A stretch of DNA of 49,014 nt from Chlorobiota bacterium (lineage in GTDB: Bacteria > Bacteroidota > Bacteroidia > Bacteroidales > F082), in NCBI GenBank assembly GCA_030596395.1, contig JAUVKF010000017.1:1-49014 (forward strand), written 5' to 3'. Below the pieces are notes generated by a model. That model saw only the letters and a program-made list of their open reading frames with translations, did no database searches and was not told where the DNA came from. This document shows, one piece after another, positions 25,805 to 33,174 of the stretch; the first letter of the stretch is position 1; the number at the start of each line of letters is the position of its first letter. A program made the position numbers and the translations under genes.

Positions 25805-25822
25805 TTGTTAGAAAAATAACAA
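25805..25822. promoter_or_regulatory. Rex-type operator 2, upstream of the rex promoter
   Basis: TTGTTA-N6-TAACAA again, with a different spacer from operator 1. Its centre is 54 bp from that of operator 1, and it ends 5 bases from the -33 element. A second full palindrome at a near-integral helical spacing (about 5 turns) suits cooperative binding of two Rex dimers. Confidence 0.65.
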
Positions 25823-25884
25823 GGTCAGAATACTATTTTAAATCAAATGAATATCCGAACATCTGACATTAAGTTTTTCTATTG

Positions 25885-26058
25885 ATGCGAATCAAGAGTT
25901 AAAACTTCCAGATGTTTATCAATTTGCTTTTAACTGGATGAATTCTGGTAAAGGGTTCCATGAAATTTGTTTATCATAACTCACTGACTTGCAACACGCA
26001 CCTCGCACCTATCGGAACTTTTGTCGAGGTTCTGTATAATTTAACCCTTGATTCGCAT
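25885..26058. repeat. Inverted-repeat element upstream of rex
   Basis: ATGCGAATCAAGAGTTAAA (25885-25903) is mirrored at 26040-26058 with one mismatch, enclosing 136 bases that encode nothing. With a total of 174 bp it is the same size class as the other inverted-repeat elements in the window but unrelated in sequence. Apart from this, the 366-base gap 25752-26117 holds only the rex control region. Confidence 0.55.
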
Positions 26059-26117
26059 TATTAATTCATATCTATCAATACGTGCATTCATCTGCAATTG
26101 AAATATGCAGTTAATCG

Positions 26118-27125
26118 CTATTTGGCTTCTTCTTCAAAGCCTTTGCAGGCATGATATGTGGCTTTATCAAAAAACAGCATCATTCTGCGCTCTAATTCGA
26201 GCGTACGGTAAATATCTATTGTTTTTTGCCACATACCCTGCGACAGCGCAAATTCCCAGATATACTTACGGATCAGACTTAATGCACTGATAAGTTCGCT
26301 TTGTTTAAATCCTTCGATTCGCCTTGTTAAACCAAGTGTTTGGTAATGCCGCCTCATATCTTCAACTATATAGTTGCCTGTCAGCCATTTTACATACTGA
26401 TCGGTATCATCCTTAAACCGTTTTTTAAGGTTTGTTTCCGAAATAAAGTGGTATGTTGGTGTGGACTTGTTTGTTTTCACATCTTTTATCCAGCGATCAG
26501 CCATAATATTCACATTCTCTTTGATCACATCAACCAATATATCTGATAAAAAATTTGGTTTAAGATGTACCTTCCCTGGTTCAGTAACAGAAAGCGTAAA
26601 CGAGTCAATGATTGCCCAGTATTCGGATTTACTTTTGATAAATGTTTGAATGGCTTTTGTATTTGATTTAAAAGCAAGTTCCGGTGTTTTGTAAATTGAG
26701 AAATATTTAGCCTCTAGGGCATCATCTCCTGCTTTTAAAACACCGTCTGTTTGTTCTACTTCAAAAGTGAGAAAAATTAAATCGCCATAAAAATCATCTG
26801 TAATTGAATCCGTATCAACAAAAGAAATAATCTTACCCAAAATTCCTGTTTCCTCTACAAGTTCACGCAAGGCTGCCGCCTGAATACTTTCACCTGTTTC
26901 GGCAAAACCCGAAGGCAGGCACCATTCACCTTTATGAGGCTGATTGCGTCGTTTGACTAACAGCACTTCTCTTTCTTTCATAACAATAGCAGATACAACA
27001 GGTAAAGGATTATCATAAAAAAACACCTTGCATACAGGGCAATATTTTCTTAAAACATCACCCTCGCTTTTGGTGATAACTTTTCCGCTACAATAGGGAC
27101 AATATGTTCTTACTTTAGTTTGCAT
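26118..27125 (-). CDS. Zinc-ribbon NUDIX hydrolase with C-terminal RsbRD_N-like helical domain
   Basis: A 335-residue protein in three parts. A zinc ribbon has Cys9, Cys12, Cys29 and Cys32. A NUDIX domain (about 40-175) has a complete box from Gly73 to Ile95 (G-x5-E-x7-RE-L-V-EE-x-G-I); it should be an active pyrophosphohydrolase of the NudC/NADH-pyrophosphatase type in sequence style, substrate unknown. Residues about 190-335 are alpha-helical, with MADRWIKDV, STPTYHFISE, GLTRRIEGFKQSELISALSL and KYIWEFAL. This resembles the RsbRD N-terminal sensory domain found in stressosome and kinase proteins (inferred from pattern only). Fusion of a nucleotide hydrolase to such a domain suggests a regulated or signalling enzyme. 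It overlaps the methyltransferase gene by 11 bases. Confidence 0.82.
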   Translation of the reverse strand: MQTKVRTYCPYCSGKVITKSEGDVLRKYCPVCKVFFYDNPLPVVSAIVMKEREVLLVKRRNQPHKGEWCLPSGFAETGESIQAAALRELVEETGILGKIISFVDTDSITDDFYGDLIFLTFEVEQTDGVLKAGDDALEAKYFSIYKTPELAFKSNTKAIQTFIKSKSEYWAIIDSFTLSVTEPGKVHLKPNFLSDILVDVIKENVNIMADRWIKDVKTNKSTPTYHFISETNLKKRFKDDTDQYVKWLTGNYIVEDMRRHYQTLGLTRRIEGFKQSELISALSLIRKYIWEFALSQGMWQKTIDIYRTLELERRMMLFFDKATYHACKGFEEEAK

Positions 27126-27969
27126 TGTTGTTTAATAAGGGTTTACTGCATATAAATATTGTATCATCTTTTGTTATTCTGAAAAGGATTCCGGCTTGTA
27201 AATCAACTTCTAATTTAGTATTTACTTTTTCAATAATCTTGTTTGCCTGATCATGATTATGAGGCAAATAATAGGGTTTCTTAAATTCAAAATACAATTT
27301 CAAGTTTGCGAAATCATTGTTGTTAAAAACCAGTGAATTTGTATACTCCTTTTCTTTCACATCTGCAAACCAGGGAGAGAGCAGATCAAAACCGTTTTTA
27401 TTATCAAACCTGGAAATAAGTTCCTGATAAGGCAAATAAGACGATGGTGGTATATTTAAATCAACAATACTCCCTTTGACCAGGTTGATGCACTCATTTG
27501 CATGATTATTTGAGTGGGTAATACAAACAAACAAACCGGAAGGTTTTAGGATGCGGGCTATTTCGGGAATAATATCCGGAAAAAAATACAATGCATAGCT
27601 GCATATTACCATATCAAAAGTTTTTGAAGGTAATGTCAATATTGAACTTACCCCTGTACCTTTAAAATCGCCGGTTAAGTTAACCGATACGCAGGTTTCA
27701 AGAAACAACGGCCTGTAATCAGGAATGCGGTCAATACCCAGTATTTTAGCTCTGGGATTAATTTTGCCCTTTAGTGAACGTGTAAAAAAACCGAACCCGC
27801 AACCGAGGTCTAGTATTGCCTTGCGGGATTTCAGCGGCAACCCCACCAGTGCGAACTCCCTAACATCAACTTTATTGGTGGAATGCACCTGAATAATCTC
27901 CCTGATGGTTTTATGCATCATGGTATCAGCAAATATAGCTGACAAGTTTCGAGTAATGGAACCGTTCAA
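27115..27969 (-). CDS. Class I SAM-dependent methyltransferase
   Basis: A 284-residue protein with SAM motif I ILDLGCGFGFFTRSL, an acidic residue after the second strand (ILGIDRIPD), motif II TFDMVICSYALYFFPD, and ARILKPSGLFVCITHS as the post-II strand. The substrate is unknown; the C-terminal part (SLVFNNNDFANLKLYFEFK...) looks like the UbiE/methyltransferase-11 group. The longest frame starts with TTG at 27969; an ATG at 27921 (MMHKTIREI) is a reasonable alternative. Translation is coupled to the NUDIX gene downstream. Confidence 0.82.
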   Translation of the reverse strand: MNGSITRNLSAIFADTMMHKTIREIIQVHSTNKVDVREFALVGLPLKSRKAILDLGCGFGFFTRSLKGKINPRAKILGIDRIPDYRPLFLETCVSVNLTGDFKGTGVSSILTLPSKTFDMVICSYALYFFPDIIPEIARILKPSGLFVCITHSNNHANECINLVKGSIVDLNIPPSSYLPYQELISRFDNKNGFDLLSPWFADVKEKEYTNSLVFNNNDFANLKLYFEFKKPYYLPHNHDQANKIIEKVNTKLEVDLQAGILFRITKDDTIFICSKPLLNNNAN

Positions 27970-28222
27970 TATTTATTATCTTGATGAGAATCTAAAGATA
28001 AGACTTTTTGGTAAAGATGTCAAATCGTGAGCCTTTCGGGTGGATAGGGCAGATTCAACTCTAAAGTGCGATGTAGTTATTTTCTAATTTCACTAATACA
28101 AACGATCTCCCTCTACAATCAATTATCACTTTTAGGATCATCTTAATCAGGAAAAAGCAAATGGGCAATTGAGCAAAGAGTGTTTCACACGAGTATATCT
28201 ATAGAATGCTTGTTCAATAATC

Positions 28223-28438
28223 TTATGAATCTAACTTTTTCTTTTTTTTCATAAAGTATTTTCTATACTTTTTTCTTTCTTTTCTCCTTTGAAAAAGATG
28301 GAATACTACCAGAACAACCAAGATCAGTAGAACAATGATTATAATTTCTTTATTTCCTATCATATCATGATAAATGATATGTGAAAGGCCTGGTGTTAAC
28401 CTTTTATCTGAGTGAAAAAGTAATTCCAAATCTTTCAC
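28223..28438 (-). CDS. Possible small single-span membrane protein
   Basis: A 71-residue frame with one strong hydrophobic segment (EIIIIVLLILVVLVVFHLF) followed by a highly basic tail (RRKERKKYRKYFMKKKKK). The second Met (MIGNKE...) would give a neater 46-residue protein. No family is recognised and no clear promoter was found. It lies alone in a 770-base stretch between larger genes, so it is either a genuine small gene or a chance frame in AT-rich DNA. Confidence 0.4.
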   Translation of the reverse strand: MKDLELLFHSDKRLTPGLSHIIYHDMIGNKEIIIIVLLILVVLVVFHLFQRRKERKKYRKYFMKKKKKLDS

Positions 28439-28680
28439 TACTTGTATCTGTAAAGATACTTGAAAAGATGCAGAAAGTCAAACAATAAATTGACTTTCAA
28501 TTCAGTATACTTTCTTAATAAAGTTGAGGTGAAGAATTACTCAGATATTTATGCCACTGCAACAGAACCGCCCGAAGAAAAAATACATTTAGACAGACAT
28601 AGATCAGTGAAATATTATTAACTTTGTCACACTTCCCTATTTTCATTAGGCAATAGTTTTGGTTAATCTGGGAAAATATT
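28439..28680. other. AT-rich intergenic stretch without a recognised feature
   Basis: Between the small membrane-protein frame and the terminator at 28681 I see no gene or repeat. The only structure is a short hairpin, GTATCT-GTAA-AGATAC, near 28444. Confidence 0.5.
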
Positions 28681-28702
28681 GGGTAGTCCGCTCGGGCTAC
28701 CC
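28681..28702 (-). terminator. Hairpin terminator of the WbqC/GNAT pair
   Basis: GGGTAGTCCG...CGGGCTACCC forms a strong stem of about 9 bp. It lies 36 bases past the GNAT stop on the minus strand and is followed there by AATATTTTCC. Confidence 0.6.
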
Positions 28703-28737
28703 ATTCCCTTTTAGATTAATCAGTAACTTTATACCTG

Positions 28738-29271
28738 TTAATAATTTATAGATTTATATTCCTCACATATAAGGCCAAAATGTAATTCGTCTTTGTAAAC
28801 ACCATTTCTAAAGAAAGATTGTTTAGTGATTCCCTCTTCGCGAAAACCAATTTTCTGATAGATTTTTATTAGTTTTTTATGTGTCGTAACAATCTTACCA
28901 TAAATTCTATGAAGATTTAACTCATAGAATCCAAAATTTAATGTAAGAAACAGTGACCTTATATAATCTCTTCCCCTATATTCGTTATTATCTCCCATGA
29001 ATAGGGCGATTTCTGCTGACCTATTAATAAAGTTTATATTGATTAAAGATGTTACCCCCACTAACGTTTCAGATTCTAAAACCTCAACCCCAAATGTAGC
29101 ATTTGGTGAATCGGACAGGAGGATCTTTTCATACCATTTTTCTTCTTTTTCTGGATTAACATAAAAGGGATGGCCAGAAAAAAACTCACGAACCTCAGGT
29201 AGGTTTCTCCACCTCCAGGTTAATTCAGCATCTTCTTTTCTCAATGCTCTAAGTTTTAACGTCCTTTTCAT
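28738..29271 (-). CDS. GNAT acetyltransferase, RimJ/RimL or PseH type
   Basis: A 177-residue protein. LRALRKEDAELTWRWRNLPEVREFF is the usual opening of this subgroup. The acetyl-CoA site is AEIALFMGDNNEYRGRDYIRSLFL, followed by LHRIYGKIVTTHKKLIKIYQKIGFREEG. Similar proteins acetylate amino-sugar nucleotides for surface glycans or flagellin. Its partner, the WbqC-family gene 35 bases upstream, also points to glycan decoration. Both genes look more AT-rich than their neighbours, suggesting transfer. Confidence 0.85.
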   Translation of the reverse strand: MKRTLKLRALRKEDAELTWRWRNLPEVREFFSGHPFYVNPEKEEKWYEKILLSDSPNATFGVEVLESETLVGVTSLININFINRSAEIALFMGDNNEYRGRDYIRSLFLTLNFGFYELNLHRIYGKIVTTHKKLIKIYQKIGFREEGITKQSFFRNGVYKDELHFGLICEEYKSINY

Positions 29272-29306
29272 TTTTTAAATTTTATTTAAAATCATTGATA
29301 TAAACT

Positions 29307-30026
29307 TTACTCTAAGGTGTAATTCTCTAATCTTTTTACAATCTCAGATGGGGAATTAAACATCAAAACATCTATTATACTAAGAGAATCTGTAAACTTT
29401 TTACTACCCTGATCATATTTTTGTGATCGTATTCTTAGAAAATTAATTTTTACACCATTGTCTAAATATTTCTTCACATCGTAAAACTGTTTTCCGAGAA
29501 TTGGATTTATATAATGGTTATAACCCAACTTTTTGCAGACATCTAATGCTCCTTCATCAGCATTACTAACATTCGATAGGTTTAATTTCAATTCGGAAAG
29601 TATATTATAATTAAAATCAATACCAATATAGTCACAAGTCGTTTTTAGCAAATTAATATTTAATGCTGTAATTGTTTTAAAATCATTACTGAAAACACCC
29701 CTCAATAAATCTAATACCTGCCGGTAATAAGGAGCTTTTCTTTTATAATGTTGCAGTTGAGCCAATATTTTTTCTTTCCAATTTTCATTATTTCTAATTT
29801 GAATAGTCTCAATTTTTGCAGTGTGAGAATGCCTGACAAGTGGAACGCGTATGTAATGCCATCCACCTTGTTGTTTTAAAATCCTGTTTCTTTCTATCCA
29901 ACCTTTATTAATCATTTGTACTTCATCATTAATCACAAATTCATCAGTACTCTTGATAAGTGAATAGTAACCCAAGTAAGGTAAAAAATATGGTTGCATT
30001 ATGGCTAATTTCTTGTACTCATTCAT
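29307..30026 (-). CDS. WbqC-family protein
   Basis: A 239-residue protein with the WbqC hallmarks: LAIMQPYFLPYLGYYSLIKSTDEFV, KGWIERNRIL, WHYIRVPLVRHS and the C-terminal YNHYINPILGKQFYD. The family occurs in O-antigen and capsule loci and in radical-SAM-linked clusters, where it is suspected to be an enzyme acting on nucleotide-linked amino sugars; no activity is established. It is followed by a GNAT gene, probably co-transcribed. The C-terminus (SEIVKRLENYTLE) is complete. Confidence 0.85.
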   Translation of the reverse strand: MNEYKKLAIMQPYFLPYLGYYSLIKSTDEFVINDEVQMINKGWIERNRILKQQGGWHYIRVPLVRHSHTAKIETIQIRNNENWKEKILAQLQHYKRKAPYYRQVLDLLRGVFSNDFKTITALNINLLKTTCDYIGIDFNYNILSELKLNLSNVSNADEGALDVCKKLGYNHYINPILGKQFYDVKKYLDNGVKINFLRIRSQKYDQGSKKFTDSLSIIDVLMFNSPSEIVKRLENYTLE

Positions 30027-30315
30027 GGGTGTACATATTAGATGGCTTCAATTAAATACGTTAAATACAAATAAATGATACAGTGTAGTTACTCAAATGC
30101 TGAATCATTTTAACAAAAACGTGTAGGAATTAGATAAAGTCAGTGTGGTTACAAATGCTCAGACATATACGAGCCATTATATTTTTAAGAGAAAATTAGA
30201 GTGAAAACATTCAAAAAAAGATCATTCTACAACCCAAACAGTCTACGAATCCGTCTACCATTAAAAAACCCATCATATAATTATTTGTTATACAATGGGT
30301 TGGTGTTTCTATGTG
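30027..30315. other. Intergenic AT-rich gap, nothing recognised
   Basis: Sequence between the WbqC start and the tRNA-Lys 3' end. No gene, repeat or strong hairpin was seen. The WbqC promoter should lie near 30030-30080, but no clear TAnnTTTG was found there. Confidence 0.5.
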
Positions 30316-30388
30316 TGATCCCGCTGAGGCTCGAACTCAGGACCCACGGCTTAAAAGGCCGTTGCTCTACCAACTGAGCTACGGAATC
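30316..30388 (-). tRNA. tRNA-Lys (anticodon TTT)
   Basis: A 73-nt cloverleaf on the minus strand. Acceptor GATTCCG/CGGGATC, D arm GCTCAGTTGGTAGAGC, anticodon stem ACGGC/GCCGT with loop CTTTTAA, T arm CTGAG-TTCGAGC-CTCAG, discriminator A. The 3' CCA is not encoded, as is usual in this phylum, so the CCA enzyme at 3356 would be needed. Confidence 0.97.
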
Positions 30389-30404
30389 ATTTAAATTCGG
30401 GGTG

Positions 30405-30433
30405 CAAAAGTAGATATTTTTTTTATACATCAA
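30405..30433 (-). promoter_or_regulatory. tRNA-Lys promoter
   Basis: On the minus strand TTG (30433-30431), 18 bases, TACTTTTG (30412-30405), and 16 bases further the first tRNA base. It is a clean example of the -33/-7 pattern. Confidence 0.75.
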
Positions 30434-30521
30434 AAAAATTCAAAAGAAATAATTCCTGCACCAATTAAAATGTCAAACTACGGTAAGGTAGCTTAGTAAG
30501 CTAACCAGATTTGACACAGTT

Positions 30522-31136
30522 TTACTCCATCAATATCCCTTTTCCCTGCCTTATTATTTCCGGTGAACCGCTCGTACAGTCTACTACTGTTGAAGGTGAA
30601 TGATCACCATAACCGCCATCAATTACGAGGTCAACCATGTTTTCATATTTTTCGTAAATCAGTTCAGGGTCAGTTGTATATTCCACAACGGCATCTTCAT
30701 CCCTGATAGATGTTGTAATAACCGGGTATCCTAACTCTTCAACAATTGTAGTGATAATATGGTTATCTGGCATCCTGATACCAATGGTTTTTTTCTTGCT
30801 TTGAAACAATTTTGGGACATTATTATTCGCTTCAAGAATGAAAGTAAATGGGCCCGGGAGGTTTTTCTTCATCATCCTGAAGATGTGATTATTTATCGGT
30901 CTCGTAAATTCCGACAACATGCTCAAATTATTCACAATAACTGAATAATTGGTATTCTTCTTCTTACCCCCCTTTAGTCTTGCTATCCTATCGATGGTTT
31001 TGATGTGCTTTATGCTACAACCCATACCGTAAATTGTATCGGTAGGAAAAATTACCACACCACCTTTTTCAAATGTTTCAACAACCCGCATTATGTGTCG
31101 TTGAGATGGTGAGTCAGAATATATTTTTAAAAGCAT
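30522..31136 (-). CDS. tsaC: Threonylcarbamoyl-AMP synthase (YrdC/Sua5 family)
   Basis: It makes threonylcarbamoyl-AMP from threonine, bicarbonate and ATP for the t6A37 modification of ANN-decoding tRNAs. The protein has 204 residues, only the YrdC domain, without the Sua5 C-terminal domain. Visible: GGVVIFPTDTIYGMGC (substrate-binding PTDT-YG), LKGGKKKN (usual K-R-x-x-x-x), LPGPFTFIL, IGIRMPD, and PVITTSIRDE in place of the more common P-V-x-x-T-S-A-N. Like miaA and the CCA enzyme gene it serves tRNA maturation. Confidence 0.93.
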   Translation of the reverse strand: MLLKIYSDSPSQRHIMRVVETFEKGGVVIFPTDTIYGMGCSIKHIKTIDRIARLKGGKKKNTNYSVIVNNLSMLSEFTRPINNHIFRMMKKNLPGPFTFILEANNNVPKLFQSKKKTIGIRMPDNHIITTIVEELGYPVITTSIRDEDAVVEYTTDPELIYEKYENMVDLVIDGGYGDHSPSTVVDCTSGSPEIIRQGKGILME

Positions 31137-31162
31137 GAAGCTTACGATTTATTTATCATCTG

Positions 31163-31170
31163 CAAAGTTA
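31163..31170 (-). promoter_or_regulatory. -7 box of tsaC promoter
   Basis: On the minus strand TAACTTTG, 26 bases before the tsaC ATG. No clear -33 TTG was found. Confidence 0.5.
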
Positions 31171-31232
31171 AGAAGCATTTTGAAATTTACTAGGCGGCAC
31201 TTCAAATAGCAATTGGTATAACTTGTTTCTTG

Positions 31233-31442
31233 TTAATTCGACTAACGATTTTCACTGCGCCTACGGCTTGTGGAATAATCTGGTAAATTCTTTGGGAGAC
31301 CCCTCACTCAGTTCGACGTTAATTCGACTTACGGTTTTCACTGCGCCTGCGGCTTGTTGAATATGCTGGAAAATTCTTAGGAGACCCCTCGCTGCACTCG
31401 GCGTTAATTCGACTTACGGTTTTCACTGCGCCTGCGGCTTGT
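31233..31442. repeat. Tandem repeat, about 85-86 bp x 2.4
   Basis: Units start with TTAATTCGACT at 31233, 31319 and 31404. Each contains TTTTCACTGCGCCTGCGGCTTGT and, in the first two, GGAGACCCCTC followed by a variable CACTCAGTTCGACG / GCTGCACTCGGCG stretch. The third copy is cut after the CTTGT block. It is non-coding and lies between tsaC and the 3' end of the SRP RNA gene, so it is downstream of SRP transcription and upstream of tsaC. Confidence 0.75.
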
Positions 31443-31465
31443 GAAAACCGAGTCTCATTAAAAAT

Positions 31466-31562
31466 GGGTAAGCTACTTATATCGCACCGCTACAACCGCC
31501 TACCCTTGCTCCCTTCCGGGCCTGGGGGAATTCAGCAGGAGCTGGTCGTATAAGACTTACCC
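31466..31562 (-). ncRNA. ffs: Signal recognition particle RNA, small bacterial type
   Basis: The 97-nt minus-strand RNA begins GGGTAAGTCTTATACGACC and ends with the complementary GGTGCGATATAAGTAGCTTACCC, a closed long hairpin. Its tip region has the conserved helix 8 core CCCCAGGCCCGGAAGGGAGCA, with the GGAA tetraloop and Ffh-binding loops. ATTTTTAAT follows the 3' end as a simple U-rich stop. The ends are set by base pairing and may be off by a few bases. Confidence 0.93.
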
Positions 31563-31566
31563 GCTG

Positions 31567-31574
31567 CAAAATTA
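31567..31574 (-). promoter_or_regulatory. -7 box of SRP RNA promoter
   Basis: On the minus strand TAATTTTG, ending 5 bases before the RNA 5' end inferred from pairing. The spacing agrees with a TAnnTTTG promoter. Confidence 0.65.
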
Positions 31575-31651
31575 ATATATTGATTGTATATTTAGCAATT
31601 GTTTTAAAGATATTTTTACTTTTACGTATCAAATCGATAAAAGAACAAATT

Positions 31652-32203
31652 ATGGAAGATCAAAAAAAATCAATTATTCAGCCATCAATTATGCCCGGTG
31701 TATTTCTTGGGATTGCTCTCATTATTTTTAGTTTAATCATGTACCTGCTTGATATAAACCGTCAATCGGGCTGGAATTACCTTTCATTATTGGTTATGGC
31801 CCTTGGATTGTATTGGGCAATGATTACAATCAGGGATAAAACCCTTGGTGGAACGATGAGTTACGGTCAGGCATTTGGCACCGGTTTCTGGGCAGGACTT
31901 GTTGCAGTTATTATTAGTACAATTTTTACTTACCTGTATGTAACGGTAATTGATCCCGGTTTTGCTGAAGAAATATTGATCAAGGCAGAAGAAAAAATGC
32001 TGGAAGCAAATCAGAATATGAGTGATGAGGATTTGGATCGGGCTTTAAGCATGACAGAAATGTTTACAACACCTGTAATGATTACCGTTTTGGGATTTCT
32101 TGGGGGTATATTTTCTGCGACAATTTTATCACTCATAATTGCTATCTTTGCCAAGCGGGAAGGAACGATAGAAATCGTTGAAGAAGAAGCAACAACAGAA
32201 TAG
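31652..32203 (+). CDS. DUF4199 membrane protein
   Basis: A 183-residue protein from the chosen ATG (MEDQKKSIIQPSIMPGV). It has four hydrophobic helices, the second pair around a loop with an acidic helix (EEILIKAEEKMLEANQNMSDEDLDRAL). This is the DUF4199 layout: GxxxGLxL..., YLSLLVMALGLYWAM, GTMSYGQAFGTGFWAGL. The function is unknown. It sits just before a GT2 gene (14 bases), a pairing common in Bacteroidota. An in-frame start 24 codons upstream (31580) is rejected as the added segment falls outside the family. Confidence 0.85.
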   Translation: MEDQKKSIIQPSIMPGVFLGIALIIFSLIMYLLDINRQSGWNYLSLLVMALGLYWAMITIRDKTLGGTMSYGQAFGTGFWAGLVAVIISTIFTYLYVTVIDPGFAEEILIKAEEKMLEANQNMSDEDLDRALSMTEMFTTPVMITVLGFLGGIFSATILSLIIAIFAKREGTIEIVEEEATTE

Positions 32204-32217
32204 CAAAATAAGCCTTA

Positions 32218-33174
32218 ATGGACGTTTCGGTAGTTATACCTTTATATAACGAAGAAGAATCGCTGAATGAATTGAATGACTGGATTTTGCGTGTCGTAAA
32301 ATCCAATAATTTATCATATGAAATCGTTTATGTTGATGATGGTTCAAATGATAAATCCTGGGAGATTATTGAGCATTTAGCTAAGAATGATTCGAATATC
32401 AGTGGTCTCCGTTTCCGGAGAAATTATGGCAAATCAGCAGCTTTAAATGAAGGTTTTAAGGTGGTGCAGGGAGATGTTGTGATTACCATGGATGCCGATC
32501 TTCAGGATAGCCCCGAGGAAATACCAGAATTATACAGGATGGTAATGGAAGAGGGTTATGACCTTGTTTCAGGATGGAAGAAGAAACGCCACGACCCCAT
32601 CATGAAGACCATTCCATCAAAATTTTATAACCGGACAACCCGGATGTTATTCGGCATTAAGCTCCACGATTTTAATTGCGGCTTAAAAGCCTATAAAAAT
32701 GAAGTGGTCAAAAACGTGGAAGTTTACGGCGAAATGCACAGGTATATTCCGGTTATTGCCAAGCGCGAAGGTTATCACAAAATAGGGGAGAAGATAGTTC
32801 AGCATCAAAAACGCAAGTATGGTGTTACCAAATTTGGGTTCGACCGCTTTATTAAAGGTTACCTCGATCTGCTGAGTATATTTTTTGTTTCCCGTTTCGC
32901 ACAACGCCCAATGCACTTCTTCGGCTTTTTTGGATCATTAATATTTTTCGGGGGATTTGTTATTGCCGGATATCTAGCATTCACCAAATTTTTTGCTGAA
33001 AACTATACCCGGATGACAGACAGGCCGTTGTTTTACTTTGGACTGCTTGCCATGATTGTAGGAACCCAGATGTTTCTGACGGGCTTTATTGCTGATATGA
33101 TCTCAAGGAACTCATTTAAGCATAGAGAATACCAGATAAAATCAAAAGTTAACATTGAAAAGCATACTGATTAA
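32218..33174 (+). CDS. GT2 polyprenyl-phosphate glycosyltransferase (GtrB/DPM-like)
   Basis: A 318-residue protein. The GT-A domain starts DVSVVIPLYNEEESL and has IVYVDDGSNDKS, the DxD region MDADLQDSPEEIP and the family marker FNCGLKAYK. Two C-terminal membrane helices (HFFGFFGSLIFFGGFVIAGYL; YFGLLAMIVGTQMFLTGF) complete the GtrB/ArnC/dolichol-phosphate-mannose-synthase-like form. It loads a sugar from a nucleotide donor onto undecaprenyl phosphate at the inner membrane. The stop TAA overlaps the ATG of the epimerase gene by one base, so the two probably feed the same glycan. Confidence 0.92.
   Translation: MDVSVVIPLYNEEESLNELNDWILRVVKSNNLSYEIVYVDDGSNDKSWEIIEHLAKNDSNISGLRFRRNYGKSAALNEGFKVVQGDVVITMDADLQDSPEEIPELYRMVMEEGYDLVSGWKKKRHDPIMKTIPSKFYNRTTRMLFGIKLHDFNCGLKAYKNEVVKNVEVYGEMHRYIPVIAKREGYHKIGEKIVQHQKRKYGVTKFGFDRFIKGYLDLLSIFFVSRFAQRPMHFFGFFGSLIFFGGFVIAGYLAFTKFFAENYTRMTDRPLFYFGLLAMIVGTQMFLTGFIADMISRNSFKHREYQIKSKVNIEKHTD

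Noticed and set aside
31233-31442. CRISPR array
   Set aside because: Repeat units are about 85 bp, only 2.4 copies, with no regular unique spacers and no cas genes in the window.
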